Assembly (NCBI RefSeq): GCF_014205885.1
Contig: NZ_JACHFB010000001.1
Span: 398,750-462,749, forward strand
Source of the DNA: Borreliella californiensis
GTDB taxonomy: Bacteria; Spirochaetota; Spirochaetia; Borreliales; Borreliaceae
DNA length: 64,000 nucleotides
Reading direction: 5' to 3'
This document shows positions 9,361 through 19,456 of this stretch, one piece after another (the stretch's first letter is position 1; each line of letters begins with the position of its first letter). Both the position numbers and the translations under genes were made by a program. The notes under the pieces were generated by a model that saw only the letters and a list, made by a program, of their open reading frames with translations, did not search any database and was not told the DNA's origin.

Positions 9361-11529
9361 TTGAAGAAAATATTAAAGTTGAAAATAGGCAGAGACGAGT
9401 TAGTGTTTGAGACTGGATTGATGGCTAAGCAGGCTAATGGATCGGTTCTTGCAACTTATGGGGGATCTTCGGTTCTTGCAACTGTTTGTTGTTCAAGTAA
9501 TGTAAGAGAAGATTTAGATTTTGTCCCGCTTTCTGTTGAATATAATGAGAAATATTATGCAGCTGGTAAAATTCCGGGAGGATTTATCAAAAGAGAGGGA
9601 AAGCCAAAGGATAAAGAAATACTTGTTTCCAGGCTAATAGATAGGCCAATGAGGCCTCTTTTTGACAAAAGATTTGGTCGAGAAATTCAAGTAATTCCTA
9701 CGACTTTAGCTACAGATCAGCTCAATCCTCCGGATATTGTTGGAATGAATGCTGCTTTTACAGCAGTTTTTTTGTCAGATATCCCGTTTAACGGTCCAAT
9801 TGCAGCTGTTAGAATGGTTTATTTGAATGGTAAGTTTATAGTAAATCCTTCGTTTGAAGAGATTCATGATTCTGACCTTGATATTGTTGTTGCCGGAAGT
9901 TTAAATGGAATTACTATGGTAGAAGGTGGTGCTAATGAGGTTAGTGAGGATATTTTGCTCTTAGCAATAGACAGTGCGCATGAATATATTAAACAAATTT
10001 GCAATGCTCAAAAAGAATTTTTAGATATTGTAGGGGAAAAGGAAAAACTTCCTTTAGCTTTTGAAGAAAAAATATTTGAATTTAAAGAGGAGCTTAGGGA
10101 TTTTATTTATGCTGAGCTTAAAGAAGCTTGTTTTGTTAAGGGAAAGCTTAATAGAGATAAAGCTATAACTTTGCTGCGAAATAAATCTTATGAGCATTTT
10201 TCTTCTCTTGAAAAATTGACTGATAGTAATGAATCTCTTTTTCATAAAGCCTTTGATGATTTTGAGAAGGAGATTGTTAGAAATTCTATTCTTAACGATA
10301 ATATTAGAACAGACGGCAGAACTCCTAATGAGATAAGAGATATTATTTCAGAAGTTGATATTTTAAGTAGAACTCATGGATCTGCACTTTTTACAAGAGG
10401 AGAGACGCAGGCTTTAGCGGTAACTACTCTTGGCACAAGCATTGATGAGCAAATAATGGATGATATTGATGGTGATAAGCGTCTTAATTTTATGCTCCAT
10501 TATAATTTTCCACCATTTTCAGTTGGCGAGACTGGTAGACTTATGACTGGCAGGCGTGAGATTGGCCATGGTCATTTAGCTCAAAGAGCTTTAGAATCAA
10601 TGGTTCCTGAAAAAAATGATTTTCCTTATACTATTAGGGTAGTTTCTGAGATTTTGGAATCTAACGGATCTTCTTCAATGGCTACTGTTTGTGCTGGGAG
10701 CATGTCTTTAATGTCAGCAGGGGTTCCTGTTAAAGGGCAAGTTGCAGGAATAGCTATGGGGCTTGTTAGCGAAGGGGATAAATATGTAGTTTTAAGTGAT
10801 ATTCTTGGAGAAGAGGATCATTTAGGTGATATGGACTTTAAAGTGGCTGGTACAAAAAATGGAATTACTGGATTTCAAATGGATATTAAGATTGAAAATG
10901 TTACTAAAGATTTAATGAGAGATGCTCTTGAGCAGGCAAGAATAGGCAGAATGCACATATTGTCTATTATGAATACTGTAATTTCTAATTCAAGAGTTGG
11001 TATATCTAAGTATGCTCCCAAAATTGTTCAACTTCAAATTGACATTGACAAGATATCTCTTGTGATAGGATCTACTGGAAAAACTGTTAAGGCTATAACA
11101 GATGAATTTGAAGTTAAGGTTCAAATTGAGCAGAATGGAAAAATCATTCTTTTTGGGGATGATGATTTTAAGATGCAAAAGGCTAAAGAAAAAATAGAGA
11201 GTATTGTAAGAGAACCAAAGATAGGCGAAATTTATGAAGGAACGGTTAAAAAGATTAATAGCTTTGGGGCTTTTATTGAACTTACTCCTTCAAAGGAAGG
11301 ATTTTTAAGTACTCGTTTGAAACCCAGAGATAGTAAGTATGGTTCTGGAAGATTTGGGAGTGGTAATAGATATTCTAGATTTGGTGGTGGTGCAGATAAT
11401 ATAAGGGGTAATGCAGCGTTAGTCCGACCTCCAAAATTAGAAGAAGGTCAGCGAATTAAAGTTAGAATAATTGATATAGACAAATTTGGGAAAATTGATC
11501 TTGAAATTGTTAGAGATAAAGATTATTAA
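9361..11529 (+). CDS. pnp: Polyribonucleotide nucleotidyltransferase (PNPase)
   Basis: Phosphorolytic 3'-5' exoribonuclease of RNA decay. Two RNase PH-like domains are present, the second with the catalytic [17 protein letters not shown], then a KH domain ([17 protein letters not shown]) and an S1 domain ([20 protein letters not shown]). The S1 domain is interrupted by a Gly/Arg/Ser/Tyr-rich insert of about 25 residues (near residues 658-685) before the final strands [19 protein letters not shown]. 722 residues. Start TTG 9361 with AGAGG upstream. The following lipoprotein gene starts six bases after its stop. Confidence 0.96.
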   Translation: MKKILKLKIGRDELVFETGLMAKQANGSVLATYGGSSVLATVCCSSNVREDLDFVPLSVEYNEKYYAAGKIPGGFIKREGKPKDKEILVSRLIDRPMRPLFDKRFGREIQVIPTTLATDQLNPPDIVGMNAAFTAVFLSDIPFNGPIAAVRMVYLNGKFIVNPSFEEIHDSDLDIVVAGSLNGITMVEGGANEVSEDILLLAIDSAHEYIKQICNAQKEFLDIVGEKEKLPLAFEEKIFEFKEELRDFIYAELKEACFVKGKLNRDKAITLLRNKSYEHFSSLEKLTDSNESLFHKAFDDFEKEIVRNSILNDNIRTDGRTPNEIRDIISEVDILSRTHGSALFTRGETQALAVTTLGTSIDEQIMDDIDGDKRLNFMLHYNFPPFSVGETGRLMTGRREIGHGHLAQRALESMVPEKNDFPYTIRVVSEILESNGSSSMATVCAGSMSLMSAGVPVKGQVAGIAMGLVSEGDKYVVLSDILGEEDHLGDMDFKVAGTKNGITGFQMDIKIENVTKDLMRDALEQARIGRMHILSIMNTVISNSRVGISKYAPKIVQLQIDIDKISLVIGSTGKTVKAITDEFEVKVQIEQNGKIILFGDDDFKMQKAKEKIESIVREPKIGEIYEGTVKKINSFGAFIELTPSKEGFLSTRLKPRDSKYGSGRFGSGNRYSRFGGGADNIRGNAALVRPPKLEEGQRIKVRIIDIDKFGKIDLEIVRDKDY

Positions 11530-11535
11530 AATAAT

Positions 11536-13047
11536 ATGAAATTTGTTTTTAATAATTTATTTAAAGGTTATTTTCTATGTTTTGTCTTATTTTTTTCTTG
11601 CCTTACTACAAATAGATCTATTCAAGATTCTCATATTAGAGGCATTTTAGAGAAAAAAAAAGAAACAGCCATTATTGATAATAATAACGACGATCTTGAG
11701 AGTAAATTTAAAAGAGACTATTTGATAGGATTAAAAGACAATGAATCTTTTTTTCTTAGTGATGCTTTTTTAAAGGAAAATAATTTTTATTTTAAAAAAG
11801 CCAGAGAAAGTTATGCTAAAAAAAATATTGGCTTGACAAATTATTATTTGAATAAAATAGCGGCTAATGAGAATCAGCATAGCAGAGAATTGCTAGCTAA
11901 GGCGAATTTGTTTTTTGGATATGTAAATTATGAGAATGGTTTTTATGATCTTTCCGAATATAATTTTGATCTATTTTTAAAAGACTATAAATATTCTCAT
12001 GCCAGTTTAAGATCAGCTGAATTAAAATATCTTGCTAAAGAAAAATCGGATGCAATTTCTGCATTTAAAGAGATTAATGAATTTTCTATATCAGGTTATG
12101 ATAAAGAGATTTATGATTTTTTAAGTAATAAACTTGGAGTAAGTCATTTAAACTTAGAGTCTTTAGGATTTCTTGACAATAGCGTTTTTGATACATTTGT
12201 CTTTAATGACAATATATTTGTAACTAATATATTGGGAGGGCTTTTAAGATATAATATTAAAAAAAATGATTGTAGAGTCTATCTTAAGGATAAAAAAAGC
12301 ATTTTTTTAAATGGCATTAGGGGTTTTGCGGATTATAATGGAGCAATTTATATTGGCGGTAAAAATGTTATTTATTATATAGATGATATTGATGGAGATT
12401 TAAAGCAAATAAATGTTCCCGATAATGCTGATTTTAGCAATGTGCAAGTTTTGCTTGGTGTTAAAAATGGAATATTTGTTGGTACTCTAAATTCTGGGTT
12501 ATGGTTTTATGATTTAAAAAATTGGAAAAATATACCGCTTGGATCTAATAAAATTTCTTCACTGTACTTTGATAGTTTAAAAAATTTATTATTAGTTGGA
12601 ACAGTTGACAAGGCCATTTATAGTATTAATGTCGATAACCTGAAAAAGGTCAAACATTTGGATTTTTTTAGCAAGAATGATAATGAAAAAAATATTAATT
12701 TTATAAAAGAATATAAAGATAGTTATTTTGTTGGAACATATGGTGGGGGTCTTTTTGAATTAAATTTAAATAAAAATAGCTATAAAAAGCACGTTATTGC
12801 CAATAATATTGATGTTAATTATTTTATGGATATGGAGATTAAAGGTGAAAAGTTATTGTTTGCAACCTTTGATCATGGGTTATTGATTTATGATTCTGAA
12901 AATGACAATTGGGATTATTTTGGACCCAATAATGGACTTCTTAATTTGAATTTAATAAAAGTTTCTAAATTTGAAAATTATGTCATATTGGGTACTCTTA
13001 ATAACGGTTTGGTTTTTGTAAATGAAAATATTAAAAAACAGTTATGA
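11536..13047 (+). CDS. Predicted lipoprotein with TPR-like and beta-propeller-like halves
   Basis: I do not recognise a named family. The N-terminus is a lipoprotein signal (hydrophobic stretch ending FFSC, cysteine about residue 22). Residues about 75-200 look helical and TPR-like (YFKKARESYAKKNIGLTNYYLNKIA). The second half has repeated strands with W/F-Y-D and G-T motifs (VGTLNSGLWFYDLKNWK; VGTYGGGLFELNLNK; TFDHGLLIYDSENDNW), like a six- or seven-bladed propeller. It overlaps lptF by 26 bases, so translation is probably coupled and a role with the Lpt permeases is possible. Structure call from pattern only. Confidence 0.75.
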   Translation: MKFVFNNLFKGYFLCFVLFFSCLTTNRSIQDSHIRGILEKKKETAIIDNNNDDLESKFKRDYLIGLKDNESFFLSDAFLKENNFYFKKARESYAKKNIGLTNYYLNKIAANENQHSRELLAKANLFFGYVNYENGFYDLSEYNFDLFLKDYKYSHASLRSAELKYLAKEKSDAISAFKEINEFSISGYDKEIYDFLSNKLGVSHLNLESLGFLDNSVFDTFVFNDNIFVTNILGGLLRYNIKKNDCRVYLKDKKSIFLNGIRGFADYNGAIYIGGKNVIYYIDDIDGDLKQINVPDNADFSNVQVLLGVKNGIFVGTLNSGLWFYDLKNWKNIPLGSNKISSLYFDSLKNLLLVGTVDKAIYSINVDNLKKVKHLDFFSKNDNEKNINFIKEYKDSYFVGTYGGGLFELNLNKNSYKKHVIANNIDVNYFMDMEIKGEKLLFATFDHGLLIYDSENDNWDYFGPNNGLLNLNLIKVSKFENYVILGTLNNGLVFVNENIKKQL

Positions 13048-14311
13048 GTCTTACATAATTACTGAATTTTTTAAATATTTTTTAATTACGTTTTTATTTT
13101 TCTTTTTCGTATTTTTTATAAATCAAATTTTATTCTTTATGAGAATACTTCTTCAAAATTATGTTCCCTTTTTTAAGGCTTTTATTTTTGTTATATATTC
13201 TCTTCCTATGGTGATTGCGCTTTCTCCCCCTTTTGCTTCTTTGATTTCAGTAATTCTTACTATTCATAAATTCAAGCTTCACAATGAAATTTTAGCTTTT
13301 CGTTCAATTGGCATATCAATTTTTGATTTACTTGTCCCATTTTTTAAATTGGGAGTAGTTATTGTTTTTGTATCTTTTATATCCAATGATATTTTACTTC
13401 CACTTGGATCTATTGGTAGGTTAAAAATTTTTAATGAAATAAAAGAAGAAGTCCCCCATTTGATATTAAAGCCTTATTCAAGCAAACAGTATGGAGATTT
13501 GATTTTTGTTTCTGGTGAAAAATCGGAAAATGGATATAAGAATGTAACTTTTTTTGATAACACTGGGCTTAAGGGTTTTGATAGAATATTTATGGCAAAA
13601 AATCTTGATATTAGAAAAGAAAATTTTCAAGTATATTTTATTTTAAATGATGTTTTATCTATTGCTTTAACGGACAGTGAGAGTGGATTTTATGATTATT
13701 TTTATGCAGATAAGATGAAATATTCAATCGATCAGGTTACATTTAGCGATAGTTTTTTATTAAATTATGTAACTCCTTCTCAAATGAGCATGAGGGATGT
13801 TATAAAATTAATTAAAAAGCAAAATAATTTAATTGCAGATTCAAATATAAAAAATAATCTAGAAGGAGACTTTTTAAGTTTAAATTTTTCAAATCTTTAT
13901 TTAAATTATTTATACAATCAAAACTATTATGTAGATGAATCTTATTTTTTTGAAAATTTAAACTATATGTATAATTTAAATTTAAATTTTAAACCCTATC
14001 AAGATAGAAGCATGAAGCAAAATTTGGCTCTTTTTAATCTTGAATTTTTCCAAAAAATTAGTTTGCCGCTTTCAGTTTTATTTTTCATTTTTTTGGCTTT
14101 TTCAATGGGAATGTATTCTAATAGGAAATATTCTATTATTCTCGAGCTTGTAATTTCAATTATTGTTTGTGTTTTTTATTGGGTAATGTTTATTGGTGGA
14201 AAAGTTTATACTGTGCAGTATGCACCAAATCCTATTATTGTTACTATTTTGCCCAATTTAATTTTAGTTGTTGCAGGAGCAATACTCTTTTTGAGATTGT
14301 TAAAAAAATGA
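13022..14311 (+). CDS. lptF: LptF/LptG family permease, first copy (LptF-like)
   Basis: Inner-membrane permease of the YjgP/YjgQ family. Membrane segments occur near residues 12-45, 55-85 and 95-120 and three more at the C-terminus (about 340-425), with a large periplasmic domain between, the family's 3+3 layout. In Gram-negatives LptF and LptG with the ATPase LptB lift lipopolysaccharide out of the inner membrane; Borrelia lacks that lipid, so the substrate is probably different. ATG 13022 lies within the previous gene, and the stop overlaps lptG by four bases (ATGA). Which permease is F and which is G is by gene order only. Confidence 0.85.
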   Translation: MKILKNSYESYIITEFFKYFLITFLFFFFVFFINQILFFMRILLQNYVPFFKAFIFVIYSLPMVIALSPPFASLISVILTIHKFKLHNEILAFRSIGISIFDLLVPFFKLGVVIVFVSFISNDILLPLGSIGRLKIFNEIKEEVPHLILKPYSSKQYGDLIFVSGEKSENGYKNVTFFDNTGLKGFDRIFMAKNLDIRKENFQVYFILNDVLSIALTDSESGFYDYFYADKMKYSIDQVTFSDSFLLNYVTPSQMSMRDVIKLIKKQNNLIADSNIKNNLEGDFLSLNFSNLYLNYLYNQNYYVDESYFFENLNYMYNLNLNFKPYQDRSMKQNLALFNLEFFQKISLPLSVLFFIFLAFSMGMYSNRKYSIILELVISIIVCVFYWVMFIGGKVYTVQYAPNPIIVTILPNLILVVAGAILFLRLLKK

Positions 14312-15375
14312 AAATAGATAAGCTTTTTGTAAAAAGTATCATTCTTACTTTTTTTTCCATGAACTTACTTTTCATGATTTTAATTATGCTTGGTGATTTA
14401 TTTGTCAATCTTCTTAATTATCTTGAAAAGAATATTGGTCTTAAAGATATTCTTTATATTTATTATTTATATTTGCCAAAGGCGTTCTCAGATGGTGTGG
14501 CTTTATCTTTTCTTTTTGCTATTTCGAATCTTATTGGCAATCTCTCTATGAGAAATGAAATAATAGGTCTTTTTAGTTGTGGAGTTCCACTTACCAGGAT
14601 ATTAAGACCAATCATTTTAATTAGTATATTTATTTCAGTTGTTCTTTTCTTTTTTGATAATTATTTAGTAATAGATACTGTAGCAAGAAGAGATATTCTT
14701 ATTAAAAATAGCATTGGCAATAGTGGATCTGGCGATAAAACTATAATAATAAGAGATCTTGCTAGAGAAATTTATAATATTAAGTCTTATGATATTGATG
14801 AGAATACTTTTGTTAACTTGATGATTATAATTAAGGATAGTAAAGATGAGTTTCAAACAAGGTATGATATAAATAAAGCTGAATGGAAAGATAATAAATG
14901 GAAGCTTTATGGTATTAGAGAGTTTGTTAAGGTTGGTAGAAAAATTAAAGAGAATGCCTACGATGTTCTTGATGGGACAGGAATTATTAAGCTGGCGCCT
15001 GATTACATAAGAACCATGATGCTCTCATCAAAGGCATTAAATTTTACTAAACTTATTAATTGGATAAGTTTTCTCAAAACCGAACGTTTAAATTATTATG
15101 ATGCATTGTTTGATTTGTTAAATAGGGTGTTTTTTTCATTTAGATTAATTCTTCTTAGCTTTACTGTTGGGTTTATTGCCCTTGCCCTTAAAAAAAATAT
15201 TTTTATACTCAGTCTATTAAATAGCATTGCTTTTGCTGTTGTATATGTCATTTCTATTGTAATTTTTAATTTTTTAGCGGATCTTGGTTATTTGCATATA
15301 TATGTAGCAAGCTCTTTTACAACTATATTTTTTTTGATTATCAATTTTTTTGTTTATAGGATTGTTAGGAAATAA
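14308..15375 (+). CDS. lptG: LptF/LptG family permease, second copy (LptG-like)
   Basis: Partner of the preceding permease: 355 residues with the same 3+3 membrane pattern (segments near 10-35, 55-80, 98-122, then three in the last 100 residues) around a periplasmic domain. The frame is open from 14167, but the upstream part is only the shadow of lptF in another frame; ATG 14308 in the ATGA overlap gives the normal [22 protein letters not shown]-terminal membrane anchor. tgt follows after 31 bases. No lptB ATPase or lptA/lptC is next to it; the LptD candidate is at 53.7 kb. Confidence 0.84.
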   Translation: MKIDKLFVKSIILTFFSMNLLFMILIMLGDLFVNLLNYLEKNIGLKDILYIYYLYLPKAFSDGVALSFLFAISNLIGNLSMRNEIIGLFSCGVPLTRILRPIILISIFISVVLFFFDNYLVIDTVARRDILIKNSIGNSGSGDKTIIIRDLAREIYNIKSYDIDENTFVNLMIIIKDSKDEFQTRYDINKAEWKDNKWKLYGIREFVKVGRKIKENAYDVLDGTGIIKLAPDYIRTMMLSSKALNFTKLINWISFLKTERLNYYDALFDLLNRVFFSFRLILLSFTVGFIALALKKNIFILSLLNSIAFAVVYVISIVIFNFLADLGYLHIYVASSFTTIFFLIINFFVYRIVRK

Positions 15376-15406
15376 TATATATAAAATAATTATTTGGGAT
15401 ATTTAT

Positions 15407-16534
15407 ATGTTTAGTGTAATCAAAAGTGACAAATATTCTAATGCAAGGGTTGGATTTCTCAATCTTCCTCATGGCAGAGTAGATACTCCTTGTTTTATGC
15501 CGGTTGGTACTTTAGGGGCAATGAAAGGATTAAAGCATGCTATTCTTGAGAAGTTAAAATGCAATTTGATGCTTGCAAATACTTATCATTTATATTTAAG
15601 GCCAGGGATTAAAACTATTGAAAAATATGGCGGTCTTCATAATTTTACAACTTGGAATAAAAATTTTTTAACCGATTCGGGTGGATTTCAGGTGTTTTCT
15701 CTTTCTGGTTTGAGAAAAATTGATCTAAAAGGTGTACATTTTAAATCCCATCTAGATGGGTCTTATCATTATTTTACTCCTGAGGGAGTATTTGCTATGC
15801 AAGAAGTTTTTGGCAGTGATATTATTATGCCACTTGATATTTGCAGTTCTTATGGGATTGATTATAATGAAGCCAATTTATATACAAATATCACAACCAA
15901 TTGGGCTCGCAGCACATTAAAATCTTATAAAAACAGAAAAGAGGGATATAATGGACTTTTATTTTTAATAACTCAGGGAAATTTTTTTAAAGATTTAAGG
16001 AAAAGAAGCATCAATGATATATTGGAATTAGATAGTCCAGGTATTGCCATCGGAGGCATTTCTGTTGGAGAACCAAGAGAGAAATATTTAGAAATTCTTG
16101 AATATAGTTCTTTATTGATACCAAAAGAAAAACCAAGGTATGTAATGGGTATTGGCACTCCCCAGTATATACTTGATGCCATATATTACGGCATTGATAT
16201 TTTTGATTGCGTTAATCCTGCAAGAATTGCTAGGCATGGGTCTCTTTTAACAGATAATGGGGTGATGCGCATTGGTAGAAAGGAGTATAAGGATGATACT
16301 TCCCAGGTGGAGAAAAATTGCGACTGTACTTTATGTACAAGGTATTCAAGAGGATATTTAAGACATTTGATAAAATCGAAAGAGCTTTTTGGAATAGTTT
16401 TGGCAAGTGAGCATAATATTCACTATATGTTTCGGTTGATTTCAAAGATCAGAACCGCAATTCTAAATGATAATTTTTTAAACTTTAGAACTGCATATTT
16501 AAAAAAGTATGAAGAGGGAAATTTTGATGAATAA
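15407..16534 (+). CDS. tgt: tRNA-guanine transglycosylase
   Basis: Exchanges the wobble guanine of GUN-anticodon tRNAs for a 7-deazaguanine in the queuosine pathway. TIM-barrel motifs: [20 protein letters not shown], the nucleophile region [15 protein letters not shown], and the zinc site [16 protein letters not shown]. 375 residues. The frame is open from 15350 but ATG 15407 fits the family. The catalytic-loop sequence differs from the usual bacterial D-C-V-x-P-T-R-N-A-R-N-G, having P-A-R and A-R-H-G-S. No preQ1 synthesis gene is in the window. The 3' end overlaps the murJ start by eight bases. Confidence 0.95.
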   Translation: MFSVIKSDKYSNARVGFLNLPHGRVDTPCFMPVGTLGAMKGLKHAILEKLKCNLMLANTYHLYLRPGIKTIEKYGGLHNFTTWNKNFLTDSGGFQVFSLSGLRKIDLKGVHFKSHLDGSYHYFTPEGVFAMQEVFGSDIIMPLDICSSYGIDYNEANLYTNITTNWARSTLKSYKNRKEGYNGLLFLITQGNFFKDLRKRSINDILELDSPGIAIGGISVGEPREKYLEILEYSSLLIPKEKPRYVMGIGTPQYILDAIYYGIDIFDCVNPARIARHGSLLTDNGVMRIGRKEYKDDTSQVEKNCDCTLCTRYSRGYLRHLIKSKELFGIVLASEHNIHYMFRLISKIRTAILNDNFLNFRTAYLKKYEEGNFDE

Positions 16535-18047
16535 ATATGTTGTTTCTACAATTTTGGTCATGATTTCCACTTTTTTTTCAAGAATAATGGGCTTTGTAAA
16601 GATAAAAATTTTCTCTTATTATTTTGGCGCAAATCTCGATGCTGATATTTTTAACTATGTTTTCAATATACCTAATAATTTGCGCAAAATTCTTTCAGAG
16701 GGTGCAATGACTTCGGCTTTTTTACCTGAATTTACACATGAAAAAAATAAATCGCACGAAAAAGCTGTTTCTTTTTTTAGAACTGTTATAACTTTTAATG
16801 TTATTTCCATTGGGTTAATTGTTTTAGTTATGATTATTTTTGCAAAGCCTATTATATATTTTATATCTTATTATAGGGGGGAGAACTTAATTTTTGCAAG
16901 TTCTGTATTTAGGTATTTGGTATTATATATCTTGCTAATAAGTCTAGCATCAATTTTCGTATCTATTCTAAATTCATATAAAATTTTTTTCATTCCTTCA
17001 GTTTCGCCTATTATGCTTTCTTTTGGAATAATATTGAATATATTCTTATTTTATAGTCGTTTTGGAATATATAGTGCTGTTATTGGCGTAATTTTTGGGG
17101 GATTTTTACAATTTTTGATTCCGTTTGTAAATTGCCTTATGATTGGTTTTGTATGGAGGCCATCATTTTATTTTAAAGAAAAAGTATTTTTAAATTTTTT
17201 AACCAGATGGCTTTGTATGATTTTTGGATTTTCCATTTCAATTGTTACTCAGCAGATTTCATTTGCATTGGCGTCTACTCTTGATATAGGAAGTGTTTCT
17301 ATTCTTAGTAATGCTGTGGTTTACTATCAGCTTCCTGTAGGAATTTTTTATATTTCTATTGCAACAGTAATTTTCCCTAAAATGGCAGAGTATGCTGTTT
17401 TGGGGAATGATATAAAATTAAATGCTCTTTTAGTGGATGGAATTAAAATTTTATTGTTAATTTTTATTCCAGTCTCTTTTTTAATGTTTATTTGGTCTGA
17501 TCATATTTTAAATTTATTTCTTATGGGGGGTAAGTTTTCGATTTATGATACTCAAAAAACGGCGGGTGTTTTGAAATGTTTTCTTTTAGGTTTACTTTTT
17601 TATTCAATGTTTGGTTTTTTCCAAAAATATTATTTTTCTATTCGTGATGCAAAAACACCATTTTATTTTAGTGTTTTATTTTCTATTCTTGATATTGCAC
17701 TTTCTTTTTTTGGTATTAATTATTATGGTTTGAATGCTTTAGCATTAGCTCAATCTATTTCTTTTATGATTTGTGTAATTGTTTTTTATTTCATAATTTT
17801 AAAAAGTGGAGTTAAAATTGATTTAATTGAGATTTTATTTGTTCTTTTAAAGGCAATTATTACGCTTTTTCCTTTATATATTATTTATTTCTTTTTTGAA
17901 AAGTTTCAGTGGGATGTGGGATTTAGTTTTAAAAATCTTTATTGTTTAATTACAGCCGGAATTGTTAGTATTTTTATTTTGTTTATTTGTTATTCTATTT
18001 TAGGAATAAATAAGCTTTTTAGGGTTATTAGAAGGAATGCTTTATGA
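16527..18047 (+). CDS. murJ: Lipid II flippase MurJ
   Basis: Inner-membrane flippase that moves the peptidoglycan precursor lipid II outward. About 14 hydrophobic helices over 506 residues; the N-terminus carries the family features [17 protein letters not shown] and [19 protein letters not shown] start at ATG 16509 is possible, but ATG 16527 has GAGGG at a normal distance inside the tgt end and gives the usual length. Its stop overlaps the next gene by four bases. murC lies at 24.2 kb. Confidence 0.94.
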   Translation: MNKYVVSTILVMISTFFSRIMGFVKIKIFSYYFGANLDADIFNYVFNIPNNLRKILSEGAMTSAFLPEFTHEKNKSHEKAVSFFRTVITFNVISIGLIVLVMIIFAKPIIYFISYYRGENLIFASSVFRYLVLYILLISLASIFVSILNSYKIFFIPSVSPIMLSFGIILNIFLFYSRFGIYSAVIGVIFGGFLQFLIPFVNCLMIGFVWRPSFYFKEKVFLNFLTRWLCMIFGFSISIVTQQISFALASTLDIGSVSILSNAVVYYQLPVGIFYISIATVIFPKMAEYAVLGNDIKLNALLVDGIKILLLIFIPVSFLMFIWSDHILNLFLMGGKFSIYDTQKTAGVLKCFLLGLLFYSMFGFFQKYYFSIRDAKTPFYFSVLFSILDIALSFFGINYYGLNALALAQSISFMICVIVFYFIILKSGVKIDLIEILFVLLKAIITLFPLYIIYFFFEKFQWDVGFSFKNLYCLITAGIVSIFILFICYSILGINKLFRVIRRNAL

Positions 18048-19453
18048 AATACTTTGATTTTTTATTTTTTTTACTTATTTTTAATGTATATGCTCAAAAT
18101 GTTAACTCTCCAACTCTTCCTAGTCCCCCTTTGTTGCCCGAGATTACAGAAAATAAGCTTGTTGAGAGAGAAAATTCTTCTAAGGGCGAGAATTTTTCTA
18201 ATATTGGTTTAGATGGTAAGTATGTTAATGATACAATTCTTTATGGACTTGATAGTCAAGTTACAAGCATTATAAAAGCTCTTAAAAAATCAAGCGATAG
18301 TCAATATAATTTATCTCTTAAAAAAAGACTCGAGAAAACTTTTAATGCTGAGATTAAAAAGGAAATACTTGAATTGTTTATTTTTCTTAAGTATTCAGGG
18401 GGCATTGATACAGCAAATTATATTCTTGAAAATTATGAGAGTAAGAGATATTCAAATGCTTTATTTGGCTTGGCAATTTCTTATCTTAAGGAGTTTGATG
18501 ATAAAGAGAAATTAAAAAAAACTCTTATTGACATTCTTGAAAATAAAGAGGGTAATATGGTATCTATTGCAGCTTATTACTTAGGAGAGCTTAATTCTCT
18601 TGAGTATTCTAAAAATATGATGGAAGTTTTTGAAAAATATTCTGGAAATGATGGTACTAGAAGAGAAATACTTATTGCTCTTGGAAAAATGATCGCTGTT
18701 GATTATCAGGATAGAATTTATGAAATTTCGTTAGATAATTACGAGGGTCCATCAATTAAGGCTGCTGCAATAGAAGCGTTGTCATATATTGCTCCAGATA
18801 AAGTAACTACAAATGCTGATTTGTATCTTCAGAGTAATAACAATAATTTAAATGTTAAATTGGCTATTATTGCTTCTTTGTCCAAAGATCCTTCTTTAAA
18901 GTCTAAAGAGATTTTACAAGGATTTTTAAGAGATTCTGATGATAATATTAGATTTAAAGCTATTAATGCAATCAAAGGACATAAGGACTCTTCAGCAAAA
19001 GATATTTTGATTTATAAGCTTAAAAGCGATCCATCTCTTAAAGTTAGGGAGGCCTCTGCTAAGGCTTTAATTGATATGGATCTTGGGGACATTGAGTTGA
19101 AAAACATTATGTTTGATTTTAAGATTGATAATAATTTTAAAATTTCAATGTTTAGTTACCTTTTAGATAAGAATTCCCTAAAAGCATTGTCAATTGCTTT
19201 AAAAATTGTTAACAAAGAAAATGTTAATAGACCTTCAAATGTTTTAAAAGGCATTGCTTCAATGTTGGCTGGCAAAAAGGGTAATTTTGATAATTTTTAT
19301 TCTAAAATCATTGACAGTAAAAATGTTGATTTAAAGCATTTTGCATTAAAAGGAGCTGTTTATAATAAATCTTCATCGCTTTCTTATAAACTTAAAAAAA
19401 TTAAAAGTGAAACGAACTCTCAATATATTAAAATGCTTTTAAAAGATTATTGA
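18044..19453 (+). CDS. Exported HEAT-repeat protein
   Basis: A signal peptide of about 17 residues ends VYA-Q, so the protein should be exported to the periplasm. Spacer residues 20-65 are Pro/Ser-rich. From about residue 75 to the end run repeated helix pairs of HEAT/armadillo type (IRFKAINAIKGHKDSSAKDILIYKL; VREASAKALIDMDLGDIELKNIM). Such solenoids usually bind other proteins; no catalytic motif is visible. ATG 18044 sits in an ATGA overlap with murJ and has AAGGA upstream. It ends three bases from the convergent coaBC stop. Function unknown. Confidence 0.8.
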   Translation: MKYFDFLFFLLIFNVYAQNVNSPTLPSPPLLPEITENKLVERENSSKGENFSNIGLDGKYVNDTILYGLDSQVTSIIKALKKSSDSQYNLSLKKRLEKTFNAEIKKEILELFIFLKYSGGIDTANYILENYESKRYSNALFGLAISYLKEFDDKEKLKKTLIDILENKEGNMVSIAAYYLGELNSLEYSKNMMEVFEKYSGNDGTRREILIALGKMIAVDYQDRIYEISLDNYEGPSIKAAAIEALSYIAPDKVTTNADLYLQSNNNNLNVKLAIIASLSKDPSLKSKEILQGFLRDSDDNIRFKAINAIKGHKDSSAKDILIYKLKSDPSLKVREASAKALIDMDLGDIELKNIMFDFKIDNNFKISMFSYLLDKNSLKALSIALKIVNKENVNRPSNVLKGIASMLAGKKGNFDNFYSKIIDSKNVDLKHFALKGAVYNKSSSLSYKLKKIKSETNSQYIKMLLKDY

Positions 19454-19456
19454 TTA

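Noticed and set aside
14167..14307. N-terminal extension of lptG into lptF
   Set aside because: The extension is Cys- and Tyr-rich shadow sequence of another frame; ATG 14308 with the ATGA overlap gives the expected membrane-anchored start.
15350..15406. N-terminal extension of tgt
   Set aside because: It overlaps lptG and is not part of the conserved enzyme; ATG 15407 fits the family start.
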